Source: Clostridiales bacterium
Lineage (GTDB): Bacteria; Bacillota; Clostridia; Oscillospirales; Oscillospiraceae
Length of the DNA stretch: 23,028 nucleotides
Reading direction: 5' to 3'
NCBI GenBank assembly: GCA_019418025.1
Contig: DYCR01000005.1
Location: 21,277-44,304, forward strand
In this document: positions 1 to 6,978 of the stretch, piece by piece
How the letters are laid out: each line of letters starts with the position of its first letter
How positions within the stretch are numbered: the first letter of the stretch is position 1
Program-made: the position numbers and the translations under genes
The notes under the pieces: model-generated
Database searches by the model: none
What the model was told of the DNA's origin: nothing
Seen by the model: only the letters and a program-made list of their open reading frames with translations

Positions 1-2259
1 TTGCAGCAGGTGGGCTGCAAGAGGTCCCTCCACTTTTTCCTGAATCAGCGACCGCATTTGCCGCGCCCCAGCCTTCCCCACACATTGCTCTGAAAGTCTG
101 TCTGCCAGCTCCAGAGGAAGCTGAAGGCGTATCCCCTGTCCGGCCGCACGCTTTTCCAGCTGCGCCAAATATTTTCGGGCAATTGCCTGCAACGTATCCC
201 GCTTCAGCGACTCAAAGACCACCGCTGCATCCAGTCTCCCTAAAAACTCCGGAGTGAAGGCTTGGCGCAATGCGTTCTGGGTCTGGCCCTTTCTGCCGTC
301 CGGATTAAAGCCCAGACCGTCACTGTGGATCTCACCGCCTACATTGGTCGTCATGACCACGATGGCATTGCAGAAGCTGACCTTCCTGCCGGTGGAGTCT
401 GTCAACACCCCTTCCTCCATGATCTGCAGCAGGATACCCGCCACATCGGGATGCGCCTTTTCCAGTTCGTCCATCAGCACAAGGCAATAGGGCCGCCTGC
501 GCACCGCTTCTGTCAGCTTTCCGCCCTCTTCATACCCCACATAGCCGGGAGGCGCTCCGATCAGTCTGGACACCGCCTGCTTCTCCATAAATTCCGACAT
601 ATCCAGACGGATCATGGCATCCTTTGTCCCGAACAGCTCCTCGGCCAGTGCCCGGCACAGCTCGGTCTTGCCCACCCCCGTAGGTCCTGCCAGCAGGATC
701 GAGGCCACCGGCCTCGTGGCATCCCGTATGCCGGAAAGTCCCCGCCGTACCGTCTGGGCCACCTTCTCCACAGCAGACTGCTGACCAAACACCCGCTGTT
801 TGAGTACCTCCTCCAGTCCCATCAGCCGCTTACGCTCATCGGCTGTCAGCCTGCCCACAGGGATACCCGTCCGCTCGGAGATCGCCCACGCAACATCCTG
901 CTCCATGACCAATCTGGGGCGGAAGCTGTTGGCTGTCCGCACCGACATCCGCTGCATCCGATCCCTCAACTGAGCCGCCCGCTCATAAAGCCCCTCCCGC
1001 ACGGCCTCGTGCAGCTCCTGCTCCAGATTCTGCCGGGCAAGCCCTCTGCCCTGCTGCATTTCCTCCAGTCTGGCATGACTGGCCGCCTCGTCGATCAGAT
1101 CAATGGCCTTATCCGGCAGATACAGGTCCGTCAGGTATCGCTTGGACATCTGCACCGCCTGCCTCAGTGCCTCCTCAGTGATGCGCAGTCCGTGGTGCCG
1201 CTCCAGTCCCGGCTTCAGGGCATGCAGGATCGCCATTGTGCTTTCCTCCGACGGCTCATTCACCATGACCGGACGGAACCGCCGCTCCAACGCCGGGTCC
1301 TTTTCAATGCATTTGCGGTATTCATCCAATGTCGTCGCTCCCAACAGCTGGATCTCCCCACGGCCCAAGGCAGGCTTCAGGATATTGGCCGCATCGATTG
1401 CCCCTTCTGCCGCGCCTGCGCCCACAATTGTATGCATCTCATCGATAAACAGGATCACGTCACCGCTGCGGCGAATTTCCGAAAGAAGATCCCGCAGCCG
1501 CTCCTCAAACTCTCCCCGATATTTTGTGCCTGCCACCAGATTGGCCATATTCAGGCTGATCAGCCGCTTGTCTTTCAGCTGCGGCGGCACGTTCCCCGCC
1601 GCCATCCGCTGCGCAAGTCCCTCGGCAATGGCTGTTTTCCCCACCCCCGGCTCGCCGATCAGCGCAGGGTTGTTCTTGTTCTTTCGGCTCAGTATCCCGA
1701 TCACAGTGTCGATCTCCTTTTCTCTTCCGATGACCGGGTCCATCGTGGCAGCCTTGGTCAGCAGATCCTCACTGAATTGATCCAGCAGCTTCATCGTAAA
1801 CCCCTCCTTTTTTGGCTTGGGGATCTGTGTGCAGAACAGCTCCCCTCTTTCCAGTAAATCCGTAAACAGCTCATCCGGGTCTACCCCCGCCACAAGCAGC
1901 ACCGTGTTTGCCGAAGCACTCCCCCGACGGGTCAGCGACAGCATCATGTGCAGCGGCTTGACCTGACGCTCCCCCAGAAGCTCCGCCTCCGAAGCACTGT
2001 TGCGCAGAATTTTTCTTGCCTCGTCCGAAAACCCCTGAGGAAGCGGAAGCTCAGGGGTGCCGGTACCGTACACCACCGCCGCCACATCCTCCACCAGTTC
2101 CGGTGTAACGCCCCGCTGTCGCAGCAAAAGCGCCGGTCCGGAATTTTCTTTTGCAAGCGCCCAAAGCAGATGCACACTGCCCACAAAACTGTGCCCCATG
2201 GCCCTTGCCTGAGCAGCCGCTGACAGGATCACATCCACCGCTTGTTGTGTGTATCGCAA
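1..2259 (-). CDS. clpC: ClpC-type AAA+ unfoldase (Clp protease ATP-binding subunit), partial at window edge
   Basis: Reading leftward from a TTG codon at 2259, an open frame of 753 codons runs to the window edge without a stop. The TTG is preceded by a GGAGGTGAG ribosome site, and the protein begins with the usual Clp_N start, so I prefer it over an in-frame ATG about 20 codons later. Visible parts are a Clp N-domain (about 1-150), AAA+ module D1 with Walker A GEPGVGKT (202-209) and Walker B acidic pair D273/E274, a UVR-like motif (about 412-435) typical of ClpC, and module D2 with Walker A GPTGVGKT (525-532) and a GYVG pore loop. A tripeptide LGF (649-651) lies where ClpC and ClpA carry the ClpP-docking loop, and a sensor-2 GAR motif sits near the visible end. 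Probably only the last few dozen residues are missing. By family knowledge it unfolds substrates for ClpP in the cytosol. The ctsR-mcsA-mcsB genes that often precede clpC are absent here. Confidence 0.93.
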   Translation of the reverse strand, partial: MRYTQQAVDVILSAAAQARAMGHSFVGSVHLLWALAKENSGPALLLRQRGVTPELVEDVAAVVYGTGTPELPLPQGFSDEARKILRNSASEAELLGERQVKPLHMMLSLTRRGSASANTVLLVAGVDPDELFTDLLERGELFCTQIPKPKKEGFTMKLLDQFSEDLLTKAATMDPVIGREKEIDTVIGILSRKNKNNPALIGEPGVGKTAIAEGLAQRMAAGNVPPQLKDKRLISLNMANLVAGTKYRGEFEERLRDLLSEIRRSGDVILFIDEMHTIVGAGAAEGAIDAANILKPALGRGEIQLLGATTLDEYRKCIEKDPALERRFRPVMVNEPSEESTMAILHALKPGLERHHGLRITEEALRQAVQMSKRYLTDLYLPDKAIDLIDEAASHARLEEMQQGRGLARQNLEQELHEAVREGLYERAAQLRDRMQRMSVRTANSFRPRLVMEQDVAWAISERTGIPVGRLTADERKRLMGLEEVLKQRVFGQQSAVEKVAQTVRRGLSGIRDATRPVASILLAGPTGVGKTELCRALAEELFGTKDAMIRLDMSEFMEKQAVSRLIGAPPGYVGYEEGGKLTEAVRRRPYCLVLMDELEKAHPDVAGILLQIMEEGVLTDSTGRKVSFCNAIVVMTTNVGGEIHSDGLGFNPDGRKGQTQNALRQAFTPEFLGRLDAAVVFESLKRDTLQAIARKYLAQLEKRAAGQGIRLQLPLELADRLSEQCVGKAGARQMRSLIQEKVEGPLAAHLLQ

Positions 2260-2332
2260 GCGCTCACCTCCTAACTCCCGAAAGTCTCGACAGGAAATCA
2301 ATAAAATATACGGAACTTTTTAAAAAAAGGAA

Positions 2333-2360
2333 TTGCATTTTTGAAAAATCATGCTAGAAT
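2333..2360 (+). promoter_or_regulatory. sigma-A type promoter of the ferredoxin gene
   Basis: TTGCAT (2333-2338) and TAGAAT (2355-2360) are separated by 16 bases, and a TG dinucleotide one base before the -10 gives an extended -10. Transcription should start near 2367, about 47 bases before the ferredoxin ATG. Confidence 0.7.
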
Positions 2361-2389
2361 AGTGGGGACTACTTAATGTAGCGCACTAT
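2359..2389. promoter_or_regulatory. inverted repeat overlapping the -10 and leader of the ferredoxin gene
   Basis: ATAGTG (2359-2364) and CACTAT (2384-2389) are inverted copies enclosing a second pair, CTAC (2369-2372) and GTAG (2378-2381), around a TTAAT loop. The left arm begins inside the -10 box, so a DNA operator is more likely than an RNA hairpin. No known regulator site is recognised. Confidence 0.4.
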
Positions 2390-2413
2390 CACTTTTTTAT
2401 GGGAGGGAATATC

Positions 2414-2584
2414 ATGGCTTACAAGATTACTGATGCTTGCGTTAAGTGCGGTTCCTGCGCTGACACATGTCCCGTTGAGGCAATCTCCGAGGGCGACGAG
2501 CAGTATGTCATTGATGCTGACGTTTGTGTCAGCTGCGGCTCCTGCGCCGAAAGCTGCCCCACTGAGGCAATCGAGGAAGGCTAA
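2414..2584 (+). CDS. 2[4Fe-4S] ferredoxin, clostridial type
   Basis: A complete 56-residue protein. An ATG at 2399 lies upstream in frame, but the GGGAGG ribosome site falls between the two, so the ATG at 2414 is the start. Two CxxCxxCxxxCP motifs are present: Cys9, 12, 15 and 19, and Cys38, 41, 44 and 48. This is the classic pattern for binding two [4Fe-4S] clusters, and the length matches the clostridial ferredoxin family. Such proteins carry low-potential electrons between pyruvate:ferredoxin oxidoreductase, hydrogenase and related cytosolic enzymes of anaerobes. The gene has its own promoter and is followed 20 bases later by a hairpin terminator, so most transcripts should be monocistronic. 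Which partner enzyme it serves cannot be told from this window. Confidence 0.95.
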   Translation: MAYKITDACVKCGSCADTCPVEAISEGDEQYVIDADVCVSCGSCAESCPTEAIEEG

Positions 2585-2604
2585 TCGCTTACCCGCTAAA
2601 ACAG

Positions 2605-2646
2605 TTAGCCTGTGCGCCCTTGCGGCACACAGGCTAATTTTCTTTT
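2605..2646 (+). terminator. intrinsic terminator after ferredoxin, abutting the next ribosome site
   Basis: A perfect 10-base-pair stem, TTAGCCTGTG (2605-2614) with CACAGGCTAA (2628-2637), is followed by a T-rich tract (2638-2646). The GGAGG of the next gene starts only a few bases later, so no separate promoter fits between them. Confidence 0.8.
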
Positions 2647-2658
2647 AAGGAGGTTTCC

Positions 2659-3348
2659 ATGGAAACCCTGTCCCATAAGTACACACTCAAGCTTTCTGAA
2701 AACGCTTTCCCACTGAGTACCGACTCCATGCTGCTTGCGGATTTTGTCCGCATGCCCCGCAGCGCAGCGGTACTGGATCTTGGCTCCGGCTGCGGCACGC
2801 TGGGCCTGCTGCTGTGCGCAAAGGATGACACCTGCACCGTCACCGGGATCGAGCAATCCGAGGACGACCACCTGACCGCTCTGGAAAATATCTGTGATAA
2901 CCGTTTACAGTCCAGGCTGTACAGTCTATGCGCAGATCTAAAATCCTTTCCTGCTCAGCTCCCCTTCGGCAGTTTTCACTGCTGTGTGTCCAATCCGCCC
3001 TATTTTTCCGGCGGCGAGGCCAGCCTGCGCCATCCCCTTGCCCGCAGAAACGACAGCTGCAAATCCGCTGATTTGTTTGCTGCCGCGGCAAAGGCCCTGC
3101 GTTACGGCGGCGACTTCTTTTTGGTACACAAGCCCGATCGACTGGCAGAGCTTTGTTTCGAAGCCGTCAACGCAGGCCTTCAGCCAAAACGCCTGCGTTT
3201 GGTCCGCCATCAGCCGGACAGCCCCGTATCCACCATCCTGCTGCAATGCCGCAAGGGCGGAAAGGTCGGGCTGATCTGGGAATCGTTATCTTTATACCAC
3301 CCCGACGGTCGTCCCACCGACGACTACCGACGCATCTATCACCTGTAA
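2659..3348 (+). CDS. trmN6: tRNA1(Val) (adenine(37)-N6)-methyltransferase family protein (YabB/TrmN6-like)
   Basis: A 229-residue class I SAM-dependent methyltransferase with a strong AAGGAGG site before the ATG. The SAM-binding motif I (LDLGSGCG, about 39-46) is followed by NPPY (112-115), the catalytic signature of N6-adenine and N5-glutamine methyltransferases. In Bacillus the homologue yabB lies close to the rsmI homologue yabC, and here rsmI starts 12 bases downstream, which supports this assignment over HemK/PrmC. The expected reaction is methylation of A37 in a tRNA anticodon loop; the exact substrate in this organism is inferred from the family. The gene has no visible promoter of its own and follows the ferredoxin terminator directly. 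Confidence 0.82.
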   Translation: METLSHKYTLKLSENAFPLSTDSMLLADFVRMPRSAAVLDLGSGCGTLGLLLCAKDDTCTVTGIEQSEDDHLTALENICDNRLQSRLYSLCADLKSFPAQLPFGSFHCCVSNPPYFSGGEASLRHPLARRNDSCKSADLFAAAAKALRYGGDFFLVHKPDRLAELCFEAVNAGLQPKRLRLVRHQPDSPVSTILLQCRKGGKVGLIWESLSLYHPDGRPTDDYRRIYHL

Positions 3349-3360
3349 GGAGGACACTTC

Positions 3361-4197
3361 ATGAGCGGAATGTTATATCTTGTCCCCACCCCCATCGGCA
3401 ATCTGGGCGATATCTCTCAGCGCTGCCGAGAAACCCTTGAGCTTGCCGATTTTATCGCCGCCGAGGATACCCGCGTTTCCGTGAAGCTTCTGAATCACTT
3501 GGGGATCAAAAAGCCCCTGATCAGCTATTACGAGCATAACAAAGGCTTCAAAGGCAGCGTGATCCTCCAGCGGATACTGGACGGAGAAACCTGCGTCCTT
3601 GTTTCTGATGCCGGCTCTCCCGCCATCTCAGACCCCGGTGAGGATCTGGTGCGCCTGTGCGCCGAGAACGGCATCACCGTCTCTGCCATCCCCGGTCCTT
3701 GTGCCGTCATCACAGGCCTGAGCATTTCAGGGCTGCCCACAGGAAGATTCTGCTTCGAGGGTTTTCTGTCTACCTCTAAAAAAAGCCGCAGCGAGCATCT
3801 GGAATCCCTGATCGACGAGACACGCACCATGATCTTCTACGAAGCCCCCCACAAGCTGCGCAGCACCTTAGAGGATATGCAGGCCGTTTTCGGCGCAGAC
3901 CGAAGGATCTCACTGTGTCGGGAGCTGACAAAGCTCCACGAGGAGGTCATCCGCACCACCATCGCAGAGGCCATCGAGCGCTATCAGCAAACGCCCCCCA
4001 AGGGTGAATTTGTTTTGGTCGTGGAGGGGGCCGCGCCAAAGGTAAAGGAAGCAGCCACCTCTAACGATGCCGCTGCCCGTGTGGCGCAGCTGGTCGCATC
4101 CGGCATGAGCCGGAAGGATGCCATCAAGCAGACCGCAAAGGAACTGAATCTGCCCAAAAACGTGGTCTACGATGCCGCACTGGATCATCAGGACTGA
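3361..4197 (+). CDS. rsmI: 16S rRNA (cytidine(1402)-2'-O)-methyltransferase RsmI
   Basis: A complete 278-residue protein of the tetrapyrrole-methylase (SPOUT-unrelated) fold. Near the start is the conserved PTPIGNLGD (9-17), followed by AAEDTR, SDAGSPAISDPG and the IPGPCA segment that form the SAM pocket of RsmI. RsmI adds a 2'-O-methyl group to C1402 in the decoding centre of 16S rRNA, next to the site methylated by RsmH. The ATG follows an AAGGAGG site located just after the stop of the upstream methyltransferase, so the two are translationally close and co-transcribed. The length is normal for the family. Confidence 0.95.
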   Translation: MSGMLYLVPTPIGNLGDISQRCRETLELADFIAAEDTRVSVKLLNHLGIKKPLISYYEHNKGFKGSVILQRILDGETCVLVSDAGSPAISDPGEDLVRLCAENGITVSAIPGPCAVITGLSISGLPTGRFCFEGFLSTSKKSRSEHLESLIDETRTMIFYEAPHKLRSTLEDMQAVFGADRRISLCRELTKLHEEVIRTTIAEAIERYQQTPPKGEFVLVVEGAAPKVKEAATSNDAAARVAQLVASGMSRKDAIKQTAKELNLPKNVVYDAALDHQD

Positions 4198-4263
4198 TGT
4201 CCTGCCCGGCATATGACTGCCTCCGGGTTCGGCTTCCGTCTATCAGAAGAACATACAGCAAAC

Positions 4264-4318
4264 ACCGCCTATGCCGATACATCCGCGTATCAGCATAGGC
4301 GGTATTCTTTCCTGTTTT
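4264..4318 (+). terminator. hairpin terminator between convergent rsmI and GH30 genes
   Basis: ACCGCCTATGC (4264-4274) pairs with GCATAGGCGGT (4293-4303), and GATAC/GTATC extends the stem inside after one mismatch. A T-rich stretch follows on the + strand (ATTCTTTCCTGTTTT). The stem could also slow transcripts arriving from the leftward GH30 gene, but its T-tract on that side is weak. Confidence 0.75.
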
Positions 4319-4339
4319 CTCTATCGCCGGGCAGGAGAT

Positions 4340-6301
4340 TTACTGCTGTACAAATACATCTGCCTCATAGATGGAGTATCCGTACTGATCATTGCGCTCA
4401 ACGCCCTGCAGCTTCACAAACTTCGCCTTCACCGGATCGAACTTAACCGTCACATCCGGGCAGGTCATCTCTCCCCGCTCCACGTGTCGGACCGTCTCAA
4501 AATTCACGCCATCGTCAGACACCAAAATATCATAGGCTGCATCGTATCCATTCTCAAACTTCAGCCGAAGGCCGGATACATTTGCTCTGGATACCAGCTC
4601 AAAGGTGATGCTCTCGGTGTCTGTCCAGTCACTTGCCCATCTGGTCTTAGGGTCATTGTCGATGGCCGATTCCGCCTGATAGTTATAGATCGGGTTTTTC
4701 TCAAAGGTGCTGGCCTCGGCGCGAGCAGGCTTTGCAAGCACTTCATCAAGATCCGGATTGATTCCGTTGCCGGGGTTATAATCATTGGCAAAGGATACCG
4801 TGGTCAGGGAATGGGGCTGGAGCGTCACCTGTACCAAACGGTCCTTGTCAACCACATTGACTGTTTTTTCCGTATCCGTCACATTGCCGAGCATAACGGA
4901 AATATTGCCGCTCTGATCGATCACTGCCGTCTTTGCAATGTCAAGGTCCGTAGTTGTCTTGATACTGACGGTCCCGGGCTGCACGGTCCTGCTGATCTGC
5001 TTCAGGATATAGAAGGACGGCTGATAGTGGATTTTGTTGTTTTCATCCAGCATGATGGGGGCATGGCACTGGTTGACGACGCCCTGCGTGGGGCCTCCGT
5101 CCTTATCCAGAACCAGATTCCAGTCGATCCATGTTTCGGTCCCATGCTCAAAGTCGTTCAGAATATCATAGATGTATCTGTCTGCCGGGTCAAAGCTCCC
5201 GAACCAGGGTCCCTTTTCCTGACAGGCCTCTGTTGCGTACAGATGAATGTCAGGGAACTGCTCCTTGACCTTGTCCAGACTGTAAAAATCCTCAGACCAC
5301 ATGGGGACGCCTTGGATCTCATGCCACACGTCACCGGCATACCAATGGAAGGCGATCCCATCGATATATTTTCTTGCCTTCTCGTTGTTCAGCACGGTGG
5401 TATTGAACTTGATAAAGCCGTCGTGATGCATGGGGTCATTGCCCTTGTCCCAGTCCCAGATGACCAGCTGCGTATCGATGCCGTTGGCTTCCAGAGCCGG
5501 ACCCAGATGGTTCCCCACAAAGTCGATCACCGCATCGGTGGACCAAGTCGCTGCCTCCCACTTGGGATTGTTCTGGGCCTCGTTCTGCATGGACAGGCTG
5601 TACACATCGATTCCCTGATCCTTATACGCTTGAATATACTTCACAAAATACTGGGCATAGCTTTCATAGTATTCAGGCTTCACGGAATTGTCCACAAAGT
5701 TTAAGCCTGCCGTTCCGGTCTGTCCCCGTCTGACACCGCTGTTTTTCATCCATGCAGGGGGTGCCCAAGGTGCCGCAAAGAACTTAATGTCCGGACGCCG
5801 CTGCTGAATTTCCTTGATGGCGGGGATGATGTAATCAAAGTCCTTTTCAATGCTGAAATGCTTCAGCTCCGGGTCAGGCTCTTCCGTATCGTTGTAGCTG
5901 TAAGATCTGGTAGAAAAGTCCGCTGAACCAATGGTAGAACGCAGGACAGAATACCTCGCCCCATTTTCCCCAAAATACGCTTCGTAGACCTCATTCTGTT
6001 CCTCTGGAGTCAGCTTCTGGATGTTGAATGCGGCAGATTCCGTGATGGCACCGCCCACGCCCAGCATGGTCTGTCTGGTCTGGTCGGGGTACACCTTGAC
6101 AAAGCCGGAGCTTTCCGTTGCATCCGCCCTCACAAAGGGCACCGTTTGCAGTTCCTGCTCGTAGCCACCGTCTTTGGAGACGGTGTGGATCTGTGCCTCG
6201 CCCAGATATTCCTCAGCAGAAGCCCTCAAGGTGCCCGTGGTGCATACGGTCATCCCGACCATAATGCCTGCCAACGTTCCGGCTACGAATTTTTTATTCA
6301 T
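4340..6301 (-). CDS. secreted GH30-family glycoside hydrolase with C-terminal F5/8-type (discoidin) domain
   Basis: A 653-residue exported enzyme. The ATG at 6301 follows AAGGAGG and begins a typical signal peptide (Met-Asn-Lys-Lys, a hydrophobic stretch, and a likely cut after Ala-Ser-Ala near residue 29). The frame stays open further upstream, but that stretch contains the promoter. The catalytic part resembles GH30 glucosylceramidase / beta-glucanase proteins: acid/base Glu241 in the segment SMQNE and nucleophile Glu358 in YATEA, with a beta-sandwich to about residue 508. Residues about 528-653 look like an F5/8 type C (CBM32-like) domain, probably for sugar binding. No LPXTG anchor is seen, so it is likely released or held only by its binding domain. 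The substrate (beta-glucosyl, beta-1,6-glucan or host glycolipid) cannot be decided here. It is a single gene between hairpins. Confidence 0.9.
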   Translation of the reverse strand: MNKKFVAGTLAGIMVGMTVCTTGTLRASAEEYLGEAQIHTVSKDGGYEQELQTVPFVRADATESSGFVKVYPDQTRQTMLGVGGAITESAAFNIQKLTPEEQNEVYEAYFGENGARYSVLRSTIGSADFSTRSYSYNDTEEPDPELKHFSIEKDFDYIIPAIKEIQQRRPDIKFFAAPWAPPAWMKNSGVRRGQTGTAGLNFVDNSVKPEYYESYAQYFVKYIQAYKDQGIDVYSLSMQNEAQNNPKWEAATWSTDAVIDFVGNHLGPALEANGIDTQLVIWDWDKGNDPMHHDGFIKFNTTVLNNEKARKYIDGIAFHWYAGDVWHEIQGVPMWSEDFYSLDKVKEQFPDIHLYATEACQEKGPWFGSFDPADRYIYDILNDFEHGTETWIDWNLVLDKDGGPTQGVVNQCHAPIMLDENNKIHYQPSFYILKQISRTVQPGTVSIKTTTDLDIAKTAVIDQSGNISVMLGNVTDTEKTVNVVDKDRLVQVTLQPHSLTTVSFANDYNPGNGINPDLDEVLAKPARAEASTFEKNPIYNYQAESAIDNDPKTRWASDWTDTESITFELVSRANVSGLRLKFENGYDAAYDILVSDDGVNFETVRHVERGEMTCPDVTVKFDPVKAKFVKLQGVERNDQYGYSIYEADVFVQQ

Positions 6302-6346
6302 GCGAATCCTCCTTATCCATTTTTGTGTAAATGTTGCATGAAATTT

Positions 6347-6420
6347 TGTCATAATGATATTACTTTTGTTTATTATTGTCAATAGTTGTCATCAAATTTT
6401 TATTTTTCTATGTTATGACA
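6347..6420. promoter_or_regulatory. inverted octamer pair flanking the GH30 promoter (candidate operator)
   Basis: TTATGACA (6413-6420) and its inverse TGTCATAA (6347-6354) enclose the -35 and touch the -10. Between them the minus strand repeats TGACAA units. This could bind a regulator across the promoter. It could also be chance in AT-rich DNA. Confidence 0.3.
6354..6382 (-). promoter_or_regulatory. sigma-A promoter of the GH30 gene
   Basis: On the minus strand a perfect TTGACA (6377-6382) is followed after exactly 17 bases by TATCAT (6354-6359). It lies about 50 bases before the GH30 start codon. Confidence 0.8.
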
Positions 6421-6452
6421 GAAAATAAACACATCAAATCGTTCAATCTGAA

Positions 6453-6496
6453 CAGAAAAAAATAACTCTCCGGTCATACCGGAGAGTTATTTTCTT
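6453..6496 (-). terminator. intrinsic terminator after the AbrB-type gene
   Basis: A perfect 13-base-pair stem, AATAACTCTCCGG (6461-6473) with CCGGAGAGTTATT (6479-6491), has a 5-base loop. The run of A on its left gives a T-tract on the minus strand, and a shorter T-tract on the right may make it bidirectional. It separates the AbrB-type gene from the GH30 promoter. Confidence 0.85.
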
Positions 6497-6568
6497 CCCC
6501 CTTCTCTGCCTGCACACATCGGCCCCCAGCAGGCGGGGAGGCAGGTCTGCGTACGGGTTCAGAACGGA

Positions 6569-6811
6569 TCAATACCGCCGCATGCTTTCAATGCAGCTTT
6601 GACAAATCTGCTTCCCTCGATAAACCACCAGATCCCGGGAAGAGCCGCAAAAAACACAGCTTGGCTCAAATTTTTGCAGGACGATCCGATCCCGCTCCAC
6701 ATAGATTTCCAATTCGTCCCGATCAGAGATATCAAGACTCCTGCGAAGCTCCGCCGGCAAGACGATCCTTCCCAAATCATCCACTCTGCGAACCACACCA
6801 ATTGTTTTCAC
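6569..6811 (-). CDS. AbrB/MazE/SpoVT-type DNA-binding regulator with C-terminal zinc ribbon
   Basis: An 80-residue protein starting at GTG 6811, placed 9 bases after a GGGGGT ribosome site. The first residues (VKTIGVVRRVDDLGRIVLP) match the N-terminal swapped-hairpin of AbrB and SpoVT almost word for word, so a longer start at 6889, which would lie in the promoter, is rejected. Residues 1-49 form the AbrB DNA-binding domain. The tail carries two CxxC pairs (Cys52/55 and Cys70/73), a likely small zinc ribbon found in many clostridial relatives. Proteins of this type are transition-state or sporulation regulators that bind DNA as dimers or tetramers; the targets here are unknown. It is transcribed away from spmA-spmB, from a strong promoter with a LexA-like box. 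Confidence 0.9.
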   Translation of the reverse strand: MKTIGVVRRVDDLGRIVLPAELRRSLDISDRDELEIYVERDRIVLQKFEPSCVFCGSSRDLVVYRGKQICQSCIESMRRY

Positions 6812-6837
6812 ACCTGATCTACCCCCTTCTTTTTCTG

Positions 6838-6851
6838 CGAACAGATGTTCA
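6838..6851. promoter_or_regulatory. LexA/SOS-box-like palindrome at the AbrB-type gene start site
   Basis: CGAACAGATGTTCA contains GAAC-N4-GTTC and fits the Gram-positive LexA (DinR) consensus CGAAC-RNRY-GTTYG except at the last base. It lies at about +3 to +16 of the AbrB-type gene, a place where a bound repressor would block transcription. Confidence 0.5.
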
Positions 6852-6860
6852 CTTGCCAAC

Positions 6861-6889
6861 ATTGTAGCAAAGACTTCCGCACATGTCAA
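6861..6889 (-). promoter_or_regulatory. sigma-A promoter of the AbrB-type gene
   Basis: A perfect TTGACA (6884-6889) and TACAAT (6861-6866) are spaced by 17 bases on the minus strand, about 50 bases before the GTG start. Confidence 0.85.
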
Positions 6890-6900
6890 ACGAATGTGCG
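6878..6900. promoter_or_regulatory. inverted repeat over the -35 of the AbrB-type gene
   Basis: CGCACAT (6878-6884) and ATGTGCG (6894-6900) form a 7-base inverted repeat with a 9-base spacer that covers the -35 box. It is a candidate operator, possibly for self-regulation. The regulator is not identified. Confidence 0.4.
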
Positions 6901-6978
6901 AATATCAGCAAAAGTTTCAATACAACCGCTATTTTTCCGTGTCCTCAGGAATACAATTTGGAAAAGGAGTGAATCAAA

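Noticed and set aside
262..1857. 531-codon rightward open frame
   Set aside because: It lies wholly opposite the clpC gene, has no ribosome site or known domain, and is explained by the GC-biased codon use of the real gene.
4271..5704. 477-codon rightward open frame
   Set aside because: Antisense to the GH30 gene and starts inside a terminator hairpin; no domain seen.
6302..6382. 27-codon upstream extension of the GH30 gene
   Set aside because: It contains the -35/-10 boxes and lacks a ribosome site, while the ATG at 6301 starts a clear signal peptide after AAGGAGG.
6496..6568. GC-rich stretch with short CTGCCT/AGGCAG inverted pieces
   Set aside because: Arms are short and compete with each other; no T-tract. 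The strong terminator next to it already explains the region.
6812..6889. upstream extension of the AbrB-type gene to an ATG at 6889
   Set aside because: It would begin in the -35 box; family members start at the GTG at 6811.
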